The translations under genes and the position numbers were made by a program. Source: Flavobacteriales bacterium UBA1958 (lineage in GTDB: Bacteria; Bacteroidota; Bacteroidia; Flavobacteriales_D; Sanyastnellaceae). From it: a stretch of 9,862 bases of DNA. The stretch covers positions 1-9,862 of the forward strand of contig DDEI01000074.1 in NCBI GenBank assembly GCA_002336675.1. Direction: 5' to 3'. The notes below the pieces were generated by a model. It had not been told where the DNA came from, made no database searches, and was given only the letters and a program-made list of their open reading frames with translations. Positions 1 through 6,457 of the stretch are shown piece by piece (the first letter of the stretch is position 1; each line of letters opens with the position of its first letter).

Positions 1-459
1 TCTGAATTATTTAAGGAGAGAAAAGTAGAAAAGTCATACCTGTCTATAGTGAGAGGATTCACTCCAGATGCTCAAGTAATCGACTATTCTTTAACGTCTG
101 AAAAAGGAAATCTGCAAGAGGCTATTACAGAATACAAAACACTAGAAAGGTTCGAGATTCCTTTGGCTTCTGGCTCGCATAAAACGAGCAGATATTCATT
201 AATAGAACTTCGCCCGACTACTGGCAGAATGCATCAAATAAGAAGGCATATGGCACACGTCTTACACCCTATTCTTGGGGACAGGCCTCATGGATGTAAT
301 AAACAGAATAAACTCTGGAAAGAGACGTATCACATGAATACTATGATGCTTCATGCTGCTACTCTAGAGTTCAAAATTCAAGAAAAAAAACATTCTTTAT
401 GCGCTAGCTACTCTGATGAGTTCTATCGAGTGATTCGTATATTGAAAAAAGAAATTTAG
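1..459 (+). CDS. truC: tRNA pseudouridine synthase C-like protein (RluA family), 5' end cut by window
   Basis: The reading frame is open from base 1, so the gene starts outside the window; the GTG at 49 is internal. The visible 152 residues are the C-terminal part of an RluA/TruC pseudouridine synthase, which converts uridine to pseudouridine in RNA; TruC acts on U65 of certain tRNAs. The fragment opens with a motif typical of TruC (KSYLSIVRGF, then a short IDY segment). It continues with TSRYSLIELRPTTGRMHQIRRHMAH, the conserved 'Y-L-x-L-x-P-x-TGRxHQIRxH' block of RluA enzymes, and then HPILGDRPHG (canonical HPIxGDxxHG) and LHAATLEF. The catalytic-aspartate motif (RLDxxTSG) lies upstream and is not visible. 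Choosing TruC over RluA or RluD rests on the compact KxYLxxVRG-IDYxL linker and the GDxPHGxxKxN stretch. It converges on djlA with a 59-base gap. Confidence 0.87.
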   Translation, partial: SELFKERKVEKSYLSIVRGFTPDAQVIDYSLTSEKGNLQEAITEYKTLERFEIPLASGSHKTSRYSLIELRPTTGRMHQIRRHMAHVLHPILGDRPHGCNKQNKLWKETYHMNTMMLHAATLEFKIQEKKHSLCASYSDEFYRVIRILKKEI

Positions 460-518
460 AGTTAAGAAGCAAGACTTCAAACTTCAAACAACCCCGTATT
501 AGAATTAATAATTAAACT

Positions 519-1286
519 TTAATTCCACCCTTTCTCTTTCTTAATGTTTTCATACGCTTTCTGAACCTCAATAAACTTGGATTCACCAGCCTTCATTTGA
601 GTTTCTCCAAGACCTTTAAGTCTATCTGGATGGTACTTTTTCACCATCTTTCTATGTGCTTTCTTTAATTCGGCCTCTGTTACGTTTTTATCTATCTCCA
701 ATATTTTATAAGCGCTGGCAGCGTCATTTTTATAAAACATAGCTTTAATAGACTGGTAATCTCTAGAACTAATGCCTAGATAAGAAGCCATTTGACTGAT
801 TACTCTTTCTTCCGAGCTATGCACATGTCCATCTGCCAGAGCTATACCAAACATAAAATGCATTAGCTGCAGACGTGCCGGGTGTTCCATGAAATACTTA
901 ATCTGGCCGCATACTTCTCTAAGGGGAATATCTTTCTTCAGAAGCTCCTTAAGCACACCCATATGATAAGCAGCTTGCTCATCCCCAAACTGTCGTTGGA
1001 AGAATTCTCGGATGTAATCTAGTTCAGACTTCAAGTGTTTTCCATCAGCCTTCATCACCGCAGCTGAAAGAATAAGTAAACTAGCTGCGAAATCTCCTTG
1101 TTTGGTTTGATGACGGTAGCGCTCATACCCTGCTGCCCTACCTCCGTTTCCAGGATTTATTCTGCGCTGAGAAGGTTCATCTTCTGCTCCATCAAACATA
1201 GAACCAAATGCAAAACCCATTAATGCCCCTATAGGACCTCCCATAGCAAAACCCAGAGCTCCTCCAATCCACTTAACAAATGCCAT
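519..1286 (-). CDS. djlA: DjlA-like co-chaperone: TerB-like domain plus C-terminal J domain
   Basis: A 255-residue protein. Residues 1-33 are a glycine-rich hydrophobic segment (WIGGALGFAMGGPIGALMGF) with GxxxG-like spacing that could insert in the membrane, as in DjlA. Residues 34-62 are polar and low in complexity. Residues 64-183 form a helical TerB-like domain with the paired acidic signatures KADGK (79-83) and LADGH (150-154). Residues 191-253 are a J domain carrying the diagnostic HPD tripeptide at 219-221 after KILEIDKNVTEAELKKAHRK. J domains stimulate the ATPase of DnaK (Hsp70), so a membrane-linked DnaK co-chaperone role is expected; the client is unknown. The length is close to E. 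coli DjlA (about 270). The ATG at 1286 is the natural start because the hydrophobic segment follows directly. A Bacteroidetes-type -7 box lies 36 bases upstream. The membrane topology is inferred. Confidence 0.88.
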   Translation of the reverse strand: MAFVKWIGGALGFAMGGPIGALMGFAFGSMFDGAEDEPSQRRINPGNGGRAAGYERYRHQTKQGDFAASLLILSAAVMKADGKHLKSELDYIREFFQRQFGDEQAAYHMGVLKELLKKDIPLREVCGQIKYFMEHPARLQLMHFMFGIALADGHVHSSEERVISQMASYLGISSRDYQSIKAMFYKNDAASAYKILEIDKNVTEAELKKAHRKMVKKYHPDRLKGLGETQMKAGESKFIEVQKAYENIKKEKGWN

Positions 1287-1304
1287 ACAATCAATTTAAT
1301 TTAT

Positions 1305-1319
1305 TAGCCAATACGGCTA
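1305..1319 (-). promoter_or_regulatory. Hairpin at predicted 5' end of djlA mRNA
   Basis: TAGCC-AATAC-GGCTA is a perfect 5-bp inverted repeat with a 5-base loop. It begins 3 bases downstream of the djlA -7 box (1323-1330, minus strand), so it would form at or near the very 5' end of the transcript, or serve as a DNA operator at the start site. The structure is seen in the sequence; the role is inference. Confidence 0.35.
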
Positions 1320-1322
1320 GTG

Positions 1323-1330
1323 CAAATTTA
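1323..1330 (-). promoter_or_regulatory. Bacteroidetes -7 promoter box of djlA
   Basis: On the minus strand this reads TAAATTTG followed by C, an exact match to TAnnTTTG. It lies 36 bases upstream of the djlA ATG. The -33 element is not convincing: the nearest TTG on the minus strand (1357-1359) is 26 bases away, farther than the usual 19-21. Confidence 0.5.
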
Positions 1331-1343
1331 TAGGATTCAGCAG

Positions 1344-1363
1344 AAAATTGGTCCATCAATTTT
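1344..1363. repeat. Inverted repeat upstream of djlA promoter
   Basis: AAAATTG-GTCCAT-CAATTTT is a perfect 7-bp palindrome with a 6-base spacer. It sits just upstream of the djlA -7 box, over the expected -33 region. It could be a repressor or activator site, or chance structure in AT-rich DNA. Confidence 0.35.
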
Positions 1364-1475
1364 ATTATTTAAGACTTGAGCCAATCTCACTATCTCTTTT
1401 CATTTCTAAATAATATCCTACCTTCGTTTAGCACCTTGAGATATACAGCTACTCCATGACCTACTTATTCTGAAA

Positions 1476-2423
1476 ATGCCTAATCCCAGATATATCTATT
1501 CATTTAATTACGACTATCACCATGCAGAATTATGTAAGTTAGAATCTAGGCATATTTTTAATGAAGCGGTGCTGAATAAATTTCTGTTTTCGAATATAAA
1601 AGTAGACCCTTCAATAAGTTCTTTTATTAAAAATAGATTTGAGATCAGCATTTCGGAAGATAGCTATTCCAGATTGTTAGATAAACTAAAAGAAGAGAAT
1701 ATTTGCTGTCAAGGATTTAAAGCAGAGTACATGTTACTGGAAGGGGACCCTACAGAATACACCGAAAGACTTAAGAAGTTAAAAGACATAGGAATTCTAA
1801 TAGAGGGTAAACCTGATGTTCAGAATCCATCTATCATCTACTCCATTTGTAATTCTAATGATATTTGGCATTTTGGTGTTCTAGTTAAGCGAAATACAGA
1901 TTGGCGTAAGCACAAAAACAAACCTTATTCATTTAGCAATTCGCTCTGCATACATATAGCCAAAACATTGGTGAGCTTAGCATCTAAAGGAAATAGAACC
2001 ACTAAGCTATTAGATGCTTGCTGTGGCGTGGGCACGGTAATGCTAGAAGCCTGTTATGCTGGCTTAAGTATAGAAGGGTGTGATATCAACTTGAAATCCA
2101 TCAAACACACCAAACAAAACCTCGAGCACTACAAATACACCAGCAGAGTATATTGTATGGATGTAAAAGACCTTACCCAAAAGTATGACGCTGCTATTAT
2201 AGACCTTCCATATAACCTCTACTCCTATTCGGATGACGTTATAACCTCAAACATTATAGAATCTACAGTTAAATTATCCTCTAGAATAGTCATTGTATCT
2301 AAATCAGATATTGAAGCGGTAATCAAAAAATCAGGATTGAAAATTATTGATTTCTGTACTGTTGAAAAAAGAGGAAGATCCATGTTCACCAGAAGTATAT
2401 GGGTCTGTGAAAAAGAAGTGTAA
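1476..2423 (+). CDS. TRM11-like SAM-dependent RNA methyltransferase (UPF0020 type)
   Basis: A 315-residue protein with a Rossmann methyltransferase domain in the C-terminal half. Motif I is LLDACCGVGTVMLEA (178-192), which binds S-adenosylmethionine; the acidic ribose-binding motif II is GCDIN (201-205); motif IV is DLPY (243-246), the NPPY-like tetrapeptide of enzymes that methylate exocyclic amino groups of bases. A WRKHKNKPYSFSNSL stretch (143-157) just before motif I matches the HxxKPxxYSxxL block of TRM11-like proteins related to tRNA guanine-N2 methyltransferases. The N-terminal half begins YIYSFNYDYHHAELCKLE, resembling the start of Firmicutes homologues, and probably holds the RNA-recognition region; I cannot confirm a THUMP domain. 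The substrate is therefore unknown, tRNA guanine being the likeliest guess. The ATG at 1476 fits the conserved N terminus. It is a single gene divergent from djlA. A weak TACCTTCG -7-like box lies at 1419-1426. Confidence 0.8.
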   Translation: MPNPRYIYSFNYDYHHAELCKLESRHIFNEAVLNKFLFSNIKVDPSISSFIKNRFEISISEDSYSRLLDKLKEENICCQGFKAEYMLLEGDPTEYTERLKKLKDIGILIEGKPDVQNPSIIYSICNSNDIWHFGVLVKRNTDWRKHKNKPYSFSNSLCIHIAKTLVSLASKGNRTTKLLDACCGVGTVMLEACYAGLSIEGCDINLKSIKHTKQNLEHYKYTSRVYCMDVKDLTQKYDAAIIDLPYNLYSYSDDVITSNIIESTVKLSSRIVIVSKSDIEAVIKKSGLKIIDFCTVEKRGRSMFTRSIWVCEKEV

Positions 2424-2458
2424 TAGACCTAGGAGCGAAGCGATGACAAAAGACTAAA

Positions 2459-2634
2459 GCGATAACCTTCGACCGCACTGCCAGCTGTGGTATAAGATCT
2501 GCTCTAAGCTGATACTGCGCTTGCACATCTGTCCACTCTTGATCTAATGTTTCATGTAAAACTAATGCTACATCATAAATACTGACGCCCCAGAGGAAAA
2601 AAAATAAAAAGAGGAGAAGAATTACTCCTCCGAA
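2459..2634 (-). pseudogene. lemA: Decayed N-terminal fragment of lemA
   Basis: The minus strand from 2634 reads through 51 codons: a hydrophobic stretch (FGGVILLLFLFFFLWG), VSIYDVALVLHETL, then QEWTDVQAQYQLRADLIPQ. This is the LemA N terminus: a membrane helix followed by the family signature (vdxxWxxVxxxYQRRxDLIPNLV). After the final CTG (2482-2484) the frame is lost. Restoring one base at about 2480-2481 gives QLVSAVEGYR, matching the LemA continuation LVxTVKGY, so a single-base deletion is the simplest explanation. Recognisable similarity stops near 2459, and about 120 residues of the usual protein are missing. No ATG start precedes it, because the frame runs back into the hairpin at 2679-2721. 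LemA is a small membrane protein of uncertain function. This copy cannot be functional. It covers most of the 322-base space between the methyltransferase and htpG. Confidence 0.75.
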
Positions 2635-2678
2635 GCCTAGCGAAGGAATATTTTGTTCTTTATTGGGTTTTAAAAGTA

Positions 2679-2721
2679 AAGGCGTTGCAATACAGGGTTT
2701 AAAACCTGATTGAAACGCCTT
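2679..2721 (-). terminator. Long imperfect hairpin, likely htpG terminator
   Basis: An outer 8-bp stem (AAGGCGTT / AACGCCTT) is followed by one mismatch, 4 more pairs (CAAT/ATTG), a bulged base, and an inner CAGG/CCTG stem with an AT loop. On the minus strand it begins 24 bases after the htpG stop codon and is followed by a T-rich run (TTTACTTTTAAAA). No T tract follows on the plus strand, so it points to htpG. Confidence 0.6.
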
Positions 2722-2745
2722 CGATATATATAAATTACTTAATGG

Positions 2746-4647
2746 TTACTTGATCATTTCTACAGACCTAGAAACAAAATCTGTAAGGTCCTCTCCTTTT
2801 AGTAATCCCTGAGCCAGAAGAGCCAAATCCACAGTTTGCTTGATAAGTCCAGATCGAGCAGCGTCATCCTTCTCCTCCAGTATTTTGCTTACTAGCGGGT
2901 GATTACCGTTTACTACCAAGTTATACGTATCTGGAAGTGAACCGAACATTTGCATTCCACCGCCACCGGTCATTTGTTGTTCTTTCATTCTTCTCATAAA
3001 CTCACTTTGAGTAATAATCATCGGAGAATCTGTAGGCGACATACTCTCTACCTGCACCACCAATTTTCCTTTATCCACCTCGCCTTCTATCATAGGCTTA
3101 AGTGACTCTATCTGCTCAGCAGAAAGTATCGAAGGCTGCTCTTCATCCTTCTGGATAAGCTTATCTATCGTATCTGCATCTACTCTTGAGAACTGCACAT
3201 CTGCATGCTTGCTCTCTAGCTTGCTCATTAAGTGACTTACTAGCGGACCTTCGAAATCCAATACTTCATACCCTTTATCTGTAGCTCTTTTCACGAATGA
3301 GTGCTGCTCTTTAGGATTGGTAGTGTAAAGAAGAATGGTTTTTCCATCTTTATTCTTTTGAGTCTCTTTTACTTTTTCGAAATACTCTTCGAATGTGTGG
3401 TAAGCTGATGCCGTGGTCTTATACATAGCAAATTTCTCTGCTTTGTCATAAAACTTATCATCTGTTAACATTCCATATTCGATAAATACTTTTACATCAT
3501 CCCATTTTTTCTCGAAGTCTTTTCTGTCTTTCTTAAACATAGAAGCCAACTTGTCAGCTACTTTCTTAGTAATGTGAGAAGATATCTTTTTCACATTTCC
3601 ATCTGCTTGTAAGTATGACCTAGAAACGTTTAACGGAATATCTGGAGAATCTATAACTCCATGAAGAAGTGTAAGAAATTCTGGAACTATATTCTCTACA
3701 TTGTCAGTAATAAAAACCTGATTACTATATAGATTAATCTTGTTCTTCTGAACCTCTACATTATTCTTAAGCTTAGGGAAATAAAGAATACCAGTTAAAT
3801 TAAACGGGTAATCCACATTCAGGTGAATCTGAAACAATGGATCTTCGAATTCCATAGGATACAGCTCTCTGTAAAATGAAGTGTAATCTTCATTTGAAAG
3901 ATCTGCAGGCGATTTAGTCCAAGCAGGAGTAGGATTATTGATGATATTTTCTACCTCTTCAGAAATCTGCTTTACTTTGTCATTCTCATCTTTCTCTCCA
4001 GATGGATCATCTATCTGGTTCGTGTTCATTCCGAATTTAACCGGAATTGGAAGGAACTTACAGTATTTAGTTAAAATTCCAGAAATTCTTTGGTTTTCCA
4101 GAAACTCTAAAGAATCATCTGCTATATGCAGTATAATATCTGTTCCCTTAGTCTTCTTAGTAGTCTCCTCCATTGTAAAATTAGGAGAACCATCACATAC
4201 CCATCTTACTGGAGTACTTTTTGGTTTCTGACTTTTAGAAATAATTTCTACTTCCTTAGCTACCATGAATGCTGAGTAAAAACCTAAACCGAAATGTCCG
4301 ATAATAGAGTTTTTAGCATCTTCGTCTTTATACTTGTTGACGAACTCTTCTGCTCCAGAGAATGCTATCTGATTGATGTATTTATCTACCTCATCTGCAT
4401 CCATTCCTATACCATTATCTCTAATAGTAAGTGTTTTAGCATCTTTATCTAAAATAACTTCTACTTTAAGCTTGTCTAGGTTTGTCTTCATCTCTCCTAT
4501 CGAACTCAGTGTTTTCATTTTCTGAGTCGCATCTACTGCGTTAGAGACTAATTCTCTCAAGAATATCTCGTGGTCAGAGTAAAGAAACTGTTTGATAATC
4601 GGAAAGATATTTTCCGTTGACACATTAATGTTACCTTCTTTTATCAT
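2746..4647 (-). CDS. htpG: Hsp90 molecular chaperone HtpG
   Basis: A 633-residue cytosolic ATP-dependent chaperone, close to the 624 of E. coli HtpG. The N-terminal GHKL ATPase domain is complete: RELVSNAVDA (31-40; E32 matches the catalytic glutamate and N36 the Mg-binding asparagine), DNGIGM (77-82, ATP-binding aspartate) and GHFGLGFYSA (117-126, the ATP lid hinge). The middle domain contains PLNVSRSYLQ, with the arginine that contacts the ATP gamma phosphate. The C-terminal dimerisation domain begins near SAEQIESLKPMIEGEV and carries a methionine/glycine-rich client-binding loop (MKEQQMTGGGGMQMF). The protein ends with a plain LysMet-type tail and has no MEEVD, as expected in bacteria. It acts with DnaK in remodelling client proteins. 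It is transcribed alone, divergent from fthC. I see no CIRCE element upstream. The start ATG is set by the conserved first residues (EGNINVSTENIFPI). Confidence 0.98.
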   Translation of the reverse strand: MIKEGNINVSTENIFPIIKQFLYSDHEIFLRELVSNAVDATQKMKTLSSIGEMKTNLDKLKVEVILDKDAKTLTIRDNGIGMDADEVDKYINQIAFSGAEEFVNKYKDEDAKNSIIGHFGLGFYSAFMVAKEVEIISKSQKPKSTPVRWVCDGSPNFTMEETTKKTKGTDIILHIADDSLEFLENQRISGILTKYCKFLPIPVKFGMNTNQIDDPSGEKDENDKVKQISEEVENIINNPTPAWTKSPADLSNEDYTSFYRELYPMEFEDPLFQIHLNVDYPFNLTGILYFPKLKNNVEVQKNKINLYSNQVFITDNVENIVPEFLTLLHGVIDSPDIPLNVSRSYLQADGNVKKISSHITKKVADKLASMFKKDRKDFEKKWDDVKVFIEYGMLTDDKFYDKAEKFAMYKTTASAYHTFEEYFEKVKETQKNKDGKTILLYTTNPKEQHSFVKRATDKGYEVLDFEGPLVSHLMSKLESKHADVQFSRVDADTIDKLIQKDEEQPSILSAEQIESLKPMIEGEVDKGKLVVQVESMSPTDSPMIITQSEFMRRMKEQQMTGGGGMQMFGSLPDTYNLVVNGNHPLVSKILEEKDDAARSGLIKQTVDLALLAQGLLKGEDLTDFVSRSVEMIK

Positions 4648-4715
4648 GTTGAAATAATATTATTCTGTTTAACTTTAAATTGCAGTACTCAATTTAAATG
4701 CCATTTGAGATAGAC

Positions 4716-4780
4716 TGACAAATTGCCGTTTTATTTACGTTTTATGCGGTGCAATGTCCGTTTTCATTGTAAAATTGTCA
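4716..4780. promoter_or_regulatory. Divergent htpG/fthC promoter region with separated inverted repeat
   Basis: The 137-base htpG-fthC intergenic region holds arms TGACAAATT (4716-4724) and AAATTGTCA (4772-4780), inverted with one mismatch and 47 bases apart. Between them CGTTTT recurs three times (near 4727, 4739 and 4759). The right arm overlaps TAAAATTG (4770-4777), one mismatch from a -7 box for fthC. No clear -7 box for htpG is visible. A shared regulator or DNA loop is only a guess. Confidence 0.3.
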
Positions 4781-4784
4781 GAAC

Positions 4785-5330
4785 ATGACAAAAAAAGAAG
4801 CCCGAAAGAAGTTTAGAGACCTAAGAGACTTACTTTCTGAAGATTTAATCCAGTTGGCATCGCATTCTATTTGTGAGCAACTTACAGAAGTAGACTTAAC
4901 AGATAAAACAGTTCATGTATTTCTTCCTATAAAAAGATTGAAGGAAATAGACCTGTGGGAGTTCATACACCATTGCTACATAGAGAGGGCAACTGTATGC
5001 ACCTCAGTTTCTAATTTCGATAATCACAGCATGAAAACCATTCTGTTAACTCCAGAAACAGAATTGAAAGAAAATGAATGGGGAATTCCTGAACCTACGA
5101 ATGGAAGGGAGCTCTCAGCTAAAGACATCGATTTAATAATCGTTCCTCTCCTTTATGCAGATGAGGACGGAAACCGAGTGGGTTATGGCAAAGGTTTTTA
5201 TGATAGATTCTTGGCGCAATGCAGAACAGACGTTAAGAAAATAGGCGTGAATTACTTCGCCCATAAAGACTCAATAGAAGACACTGAGCCTACCGATTTA
5301 AAGATAGATGTTTTGGTGTTTGCTAAATAG
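4785..5330 (+). CDS. fthC: 5-formyltetrahydrofolate cyclo-ligase (5,10-methenyl-THF synthetase)
   Basis: This 181-residue protein has the usual length for the family (about 180-200). It catalyses ATP-dependent conversion of 5-formyl-THF to 5,10-methenyl-THF, returning folinate to the one-carbon pool in the cytoplasm. Visible signatures are the N-terminal basic helix KKEARKKFRDLRDLLS (3-18; family K-x-x-x-R-x-x-x-R pattern with nucleotide-contacting residues), VFLPIKRLKEID (45-56), GIPEP (100-104), LIIVPLLYADEDGNRVG (117-133) and the hallmark GYGKGFYDRFL (133-143), which matches the family GYGxGFYDR ATP/Mg-binding motif. The gene is divergent from htpG and convergent with paaG, with 57 bases between stop codons. 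The ATG at 4785 is the natural start because the conserved basic helix begins at residue 3. E. coli calls the homologue ygfA/fau. No sign of damage or transfer. Confidence 0.93.
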   Translation: MTKKEARKKFRDLRDLLSEDLIQLASHSICEQLTEVDLTDKTVHVFLPIKRLKEIDLWEFIHHCYIERATVCTSVSNFDNHSMKTILLTPETELKENEWGIPEPTNGRELSAKDIDLIIVPLLYADEDGNRVGYGKGFYDRFLAQCRTDVKKIGVNYFAHKDSIEDTEPTDLKIDVLVFAK

Positions 5331-5387
5331 CTCATCTAATGGTCACGCTGACTTAGTAGCTCATTCAATCTCTTCTCGGAAAAACAA

Positions 5388-6164
5388 CTATTCCCCTCTA
5401 AATTCAGGTCTTCTTTTTTCTAGAAATGCCGCTACTCCTTCCTTATAATCAAGCGTTTCTCCTGAAAGTGTCTGCAACTTATCTTCAAGAGCCAACTGTT
5501 CTGTGAGTGTATTGGTCATTGACTGGTTTAGTGCCCTCTTAGTATATCCTAGTCCTTTAGTAGGCATCTTAGATAGCTTTATTGCGACAGCTTTGGAGCT
5601 TTCTTCAAACGTCTCATCTGAAAAATAGGTGTAAATCATTCCTAGCTTTTCTGCCTCATTGGCCGAAATTTTGTCTCCCAACATCATTAATGCAGAAGCT
5701 TTCTGAAACCCTATCAATCTGGGCAGGAAGAATGTTCCTGCGCTATCTGGAATTAGACCTATCTTACTAAAGGCCTGAATAAAGTTAGCAGACTCAGTAG
5801 CCACACAAACATCAGCTGCCAGCGCAATATTAGCTCCTGCTCCTGCTGCTACACCATTTACTGCAGTAACCACTGGTTTTTCTATGTTTCTCATCCTTTC
5901 TACTATAGGGTTATAGTGCTGGCTTACTATTTCTGATAGTTCAGGGCCATTTGGATCAGTTATTTCCTGCAAATCTTGACCAGCACAAAAAGCTTTGCCA
6001 TTACCTGTAATGTAAATAGCTCTTATCTCATCATTGGCTGCGCAATGGTCTAATAAATCCAGAAACCTTAAAGCCATAGGTTTATTAAAACTATTAAAAA
6101 CTGAGGGTCTATTAAATGTAATATAGGCCACACTTGATATTACTTCGAAATTTATACTTTCCAT
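5388..6164 (-). CDS. paaG: Enoyl-CoA hydratase/isomerase, PaaG-like
   Basis: A 258-residue crotonase-fold enzyme. Landmarks are LxRP near the N terminus (TFNRPSVFNSFN, 16-27), GKAFCAGQDLQEI (56-68; oxyanion hole and CoA-binding loop), AVNGVAAGAGANIALAADV (101-119; second oxyanion-hole glycine) and SKIGLIPDSAGTFFLPRL (133-150). The glutamate that many hydratases carry in the GAG loop is absent here; D140 in the IPD-x-x-GT motif is the likely catalytic acid/base, as in PaaG. The pattern GQDLxE/D, YNPxVxRM, IPDxxGT, LAxEDxLQ and the C-terminal DYKEGVxAFLEKRxPxFxG follow PaaG closely. PaaG isomerises ring-epoxy-phenylacetyl-CoA to the oxepin. No other phenylacetate gene is present in this window, so a more general enoyl-CoA isomerase role, for example in fatty acid oxidation, is possible. 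A palindrome lies upstream at 6210-6228. The family call is firm and the exact substrate is not. Confidence 0.85.
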   Translation of the reverse strand: MESINFEVISSVAYITFNRPSVFNSFNKPMALRFLDLLDHCAANDEIRAIYITGNGKAFCAGQDLQEITDPNGPELSEIVSQHYNPIVERMRNIEKPVVTAVNGVAAGAGANIALAADVCVATESANFIQAFSKIGLIPDSAGTFFLPRLIGFQKASALMMLGDKISANEAEKLGMIYTYFSDETFEESSKAVAIKLSKMPTKGLGYTKRALNQSMTNTLTEQLALEDKLQTLSGETLDYKEGVAAFLEKRRPEFRGE

Positions 6165-6209
6165 GTGGCTAAATTAAAGTGGATTCTTACTACCTGTTGC
6201 TAATGTTCA

Positions 6210-6228
6210 GTTTAATATTTGATTAAAC
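6210..6228. promoter_or_regulatory. Operator-like palindrome upstream of paaG
   Basis: GTTTAAT-ATTTG-ATTAAAC is a perfect 7-bp inverted repeat with a 5-base spacer. It lies 45 bases upstream of the paaG ATG in the divergent paaG/uup region. Its size and symmetry suit a dimeric repressor such as the TetR-family regulators that often control phenylacetate and fatty-acid genes. No regulator gene is in the window, so this is inference. Confidence 0.4.
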
Positions 6229-6298
6229 GTCAAGGTTTGCCCAGAAACGAAGTTTGAAAGAGGTAAGAAAGTGAGTGTAAATATGAAACTCATAGAGC

Positions 6299-6324
6299 TA
6301 AAATAAGTATATCTTCTTATTTTA
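6299..6324. repeat. Perfect 9-bp AT-rich hairpin between paaG and uup
   Basis: TAAAATAAG and CTTATTTTA are perfectly complementary across an 8-base loop (TATATCTT). The stem has only two G-C pairs. A T6 run follows about 10 bases later on the plus strand. It lies upstream of the uup promoter and belongs to neither gene's transcript if that promoter is right, so it may be a protein-binding site or chance structure. Confidence 0.3.
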
Positions 6325-6434
6325 AATAAAATCATTTTTTATCATTTCTCTCTTACAATATTTCTGTTCAAATGTTGTAGTTGATTTTATCTTAATGGAT
6401 AGTTTTCATAATTAATCTTCTTACTTTTATTAAC

Positions 6435-6442
6435 TAGCTTTG
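6435..6442 (+). promoter_or_regulatory. Bacteroidetes -7 promoter box of uup
   Basis: TAGCTTTG is an exact match to TAnnTTTG and ends 15 bases before the ATG at 6458, giving a short leader of about ten bases. The -33 region (near 6411-6420) lacks a TTTG. The box overlaps a TTG at 6440 that would open a longer reading frame, which argues that translation begins at 6458. Confidence 0.5.
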
Positions 6443-6457
6443 CGCTGCAATAAAATC

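Noticed and set aside
502..525. GAATTAA / TTAATTC inverted repeat between truC and djlA.
   Set aside because: Entirely AT, overlaps the djlA stop codon and has no clear T tract; too weak to call a terminator.
2592..2630. GAGGAG…CTCCTC stem followed on the minus strand by a long T run, resembling an intrinsic terminator.
   Set aside because: The T run coincides with phenylalanine and leucine codons of the lemA remnant's membrane helix, and the stronger hairpin at 2679-2721 lies closer to the htpG stop.
3938..4231. Plus-strand open frame inside htpG.
   Set aside because: It is the antisense shadow of a well conserved htpG coding region, with no promoter or recognisable protein.
4688..4703. 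Sigma-54-like TGGCA-N6-TTG on the minus strand upstream of htpG.
   Set aside because: The essential GC of the -12 element is GA here, and no sigma-54 activator is visible.
5582..5770. Plus-strand open frame inside paaG.
   Set aside because: Shadow of the conserved crotonase coding sequence on the other strand.
6283..6306. Tiny open frame of seven codons before the 9-bp hairpin, like a leader peptide for uup attenuation.
   Set aside because: It lies upstream of the exact -7 box for uup, has no translation signal, and Uup-type proteins are not known to need attenuation.
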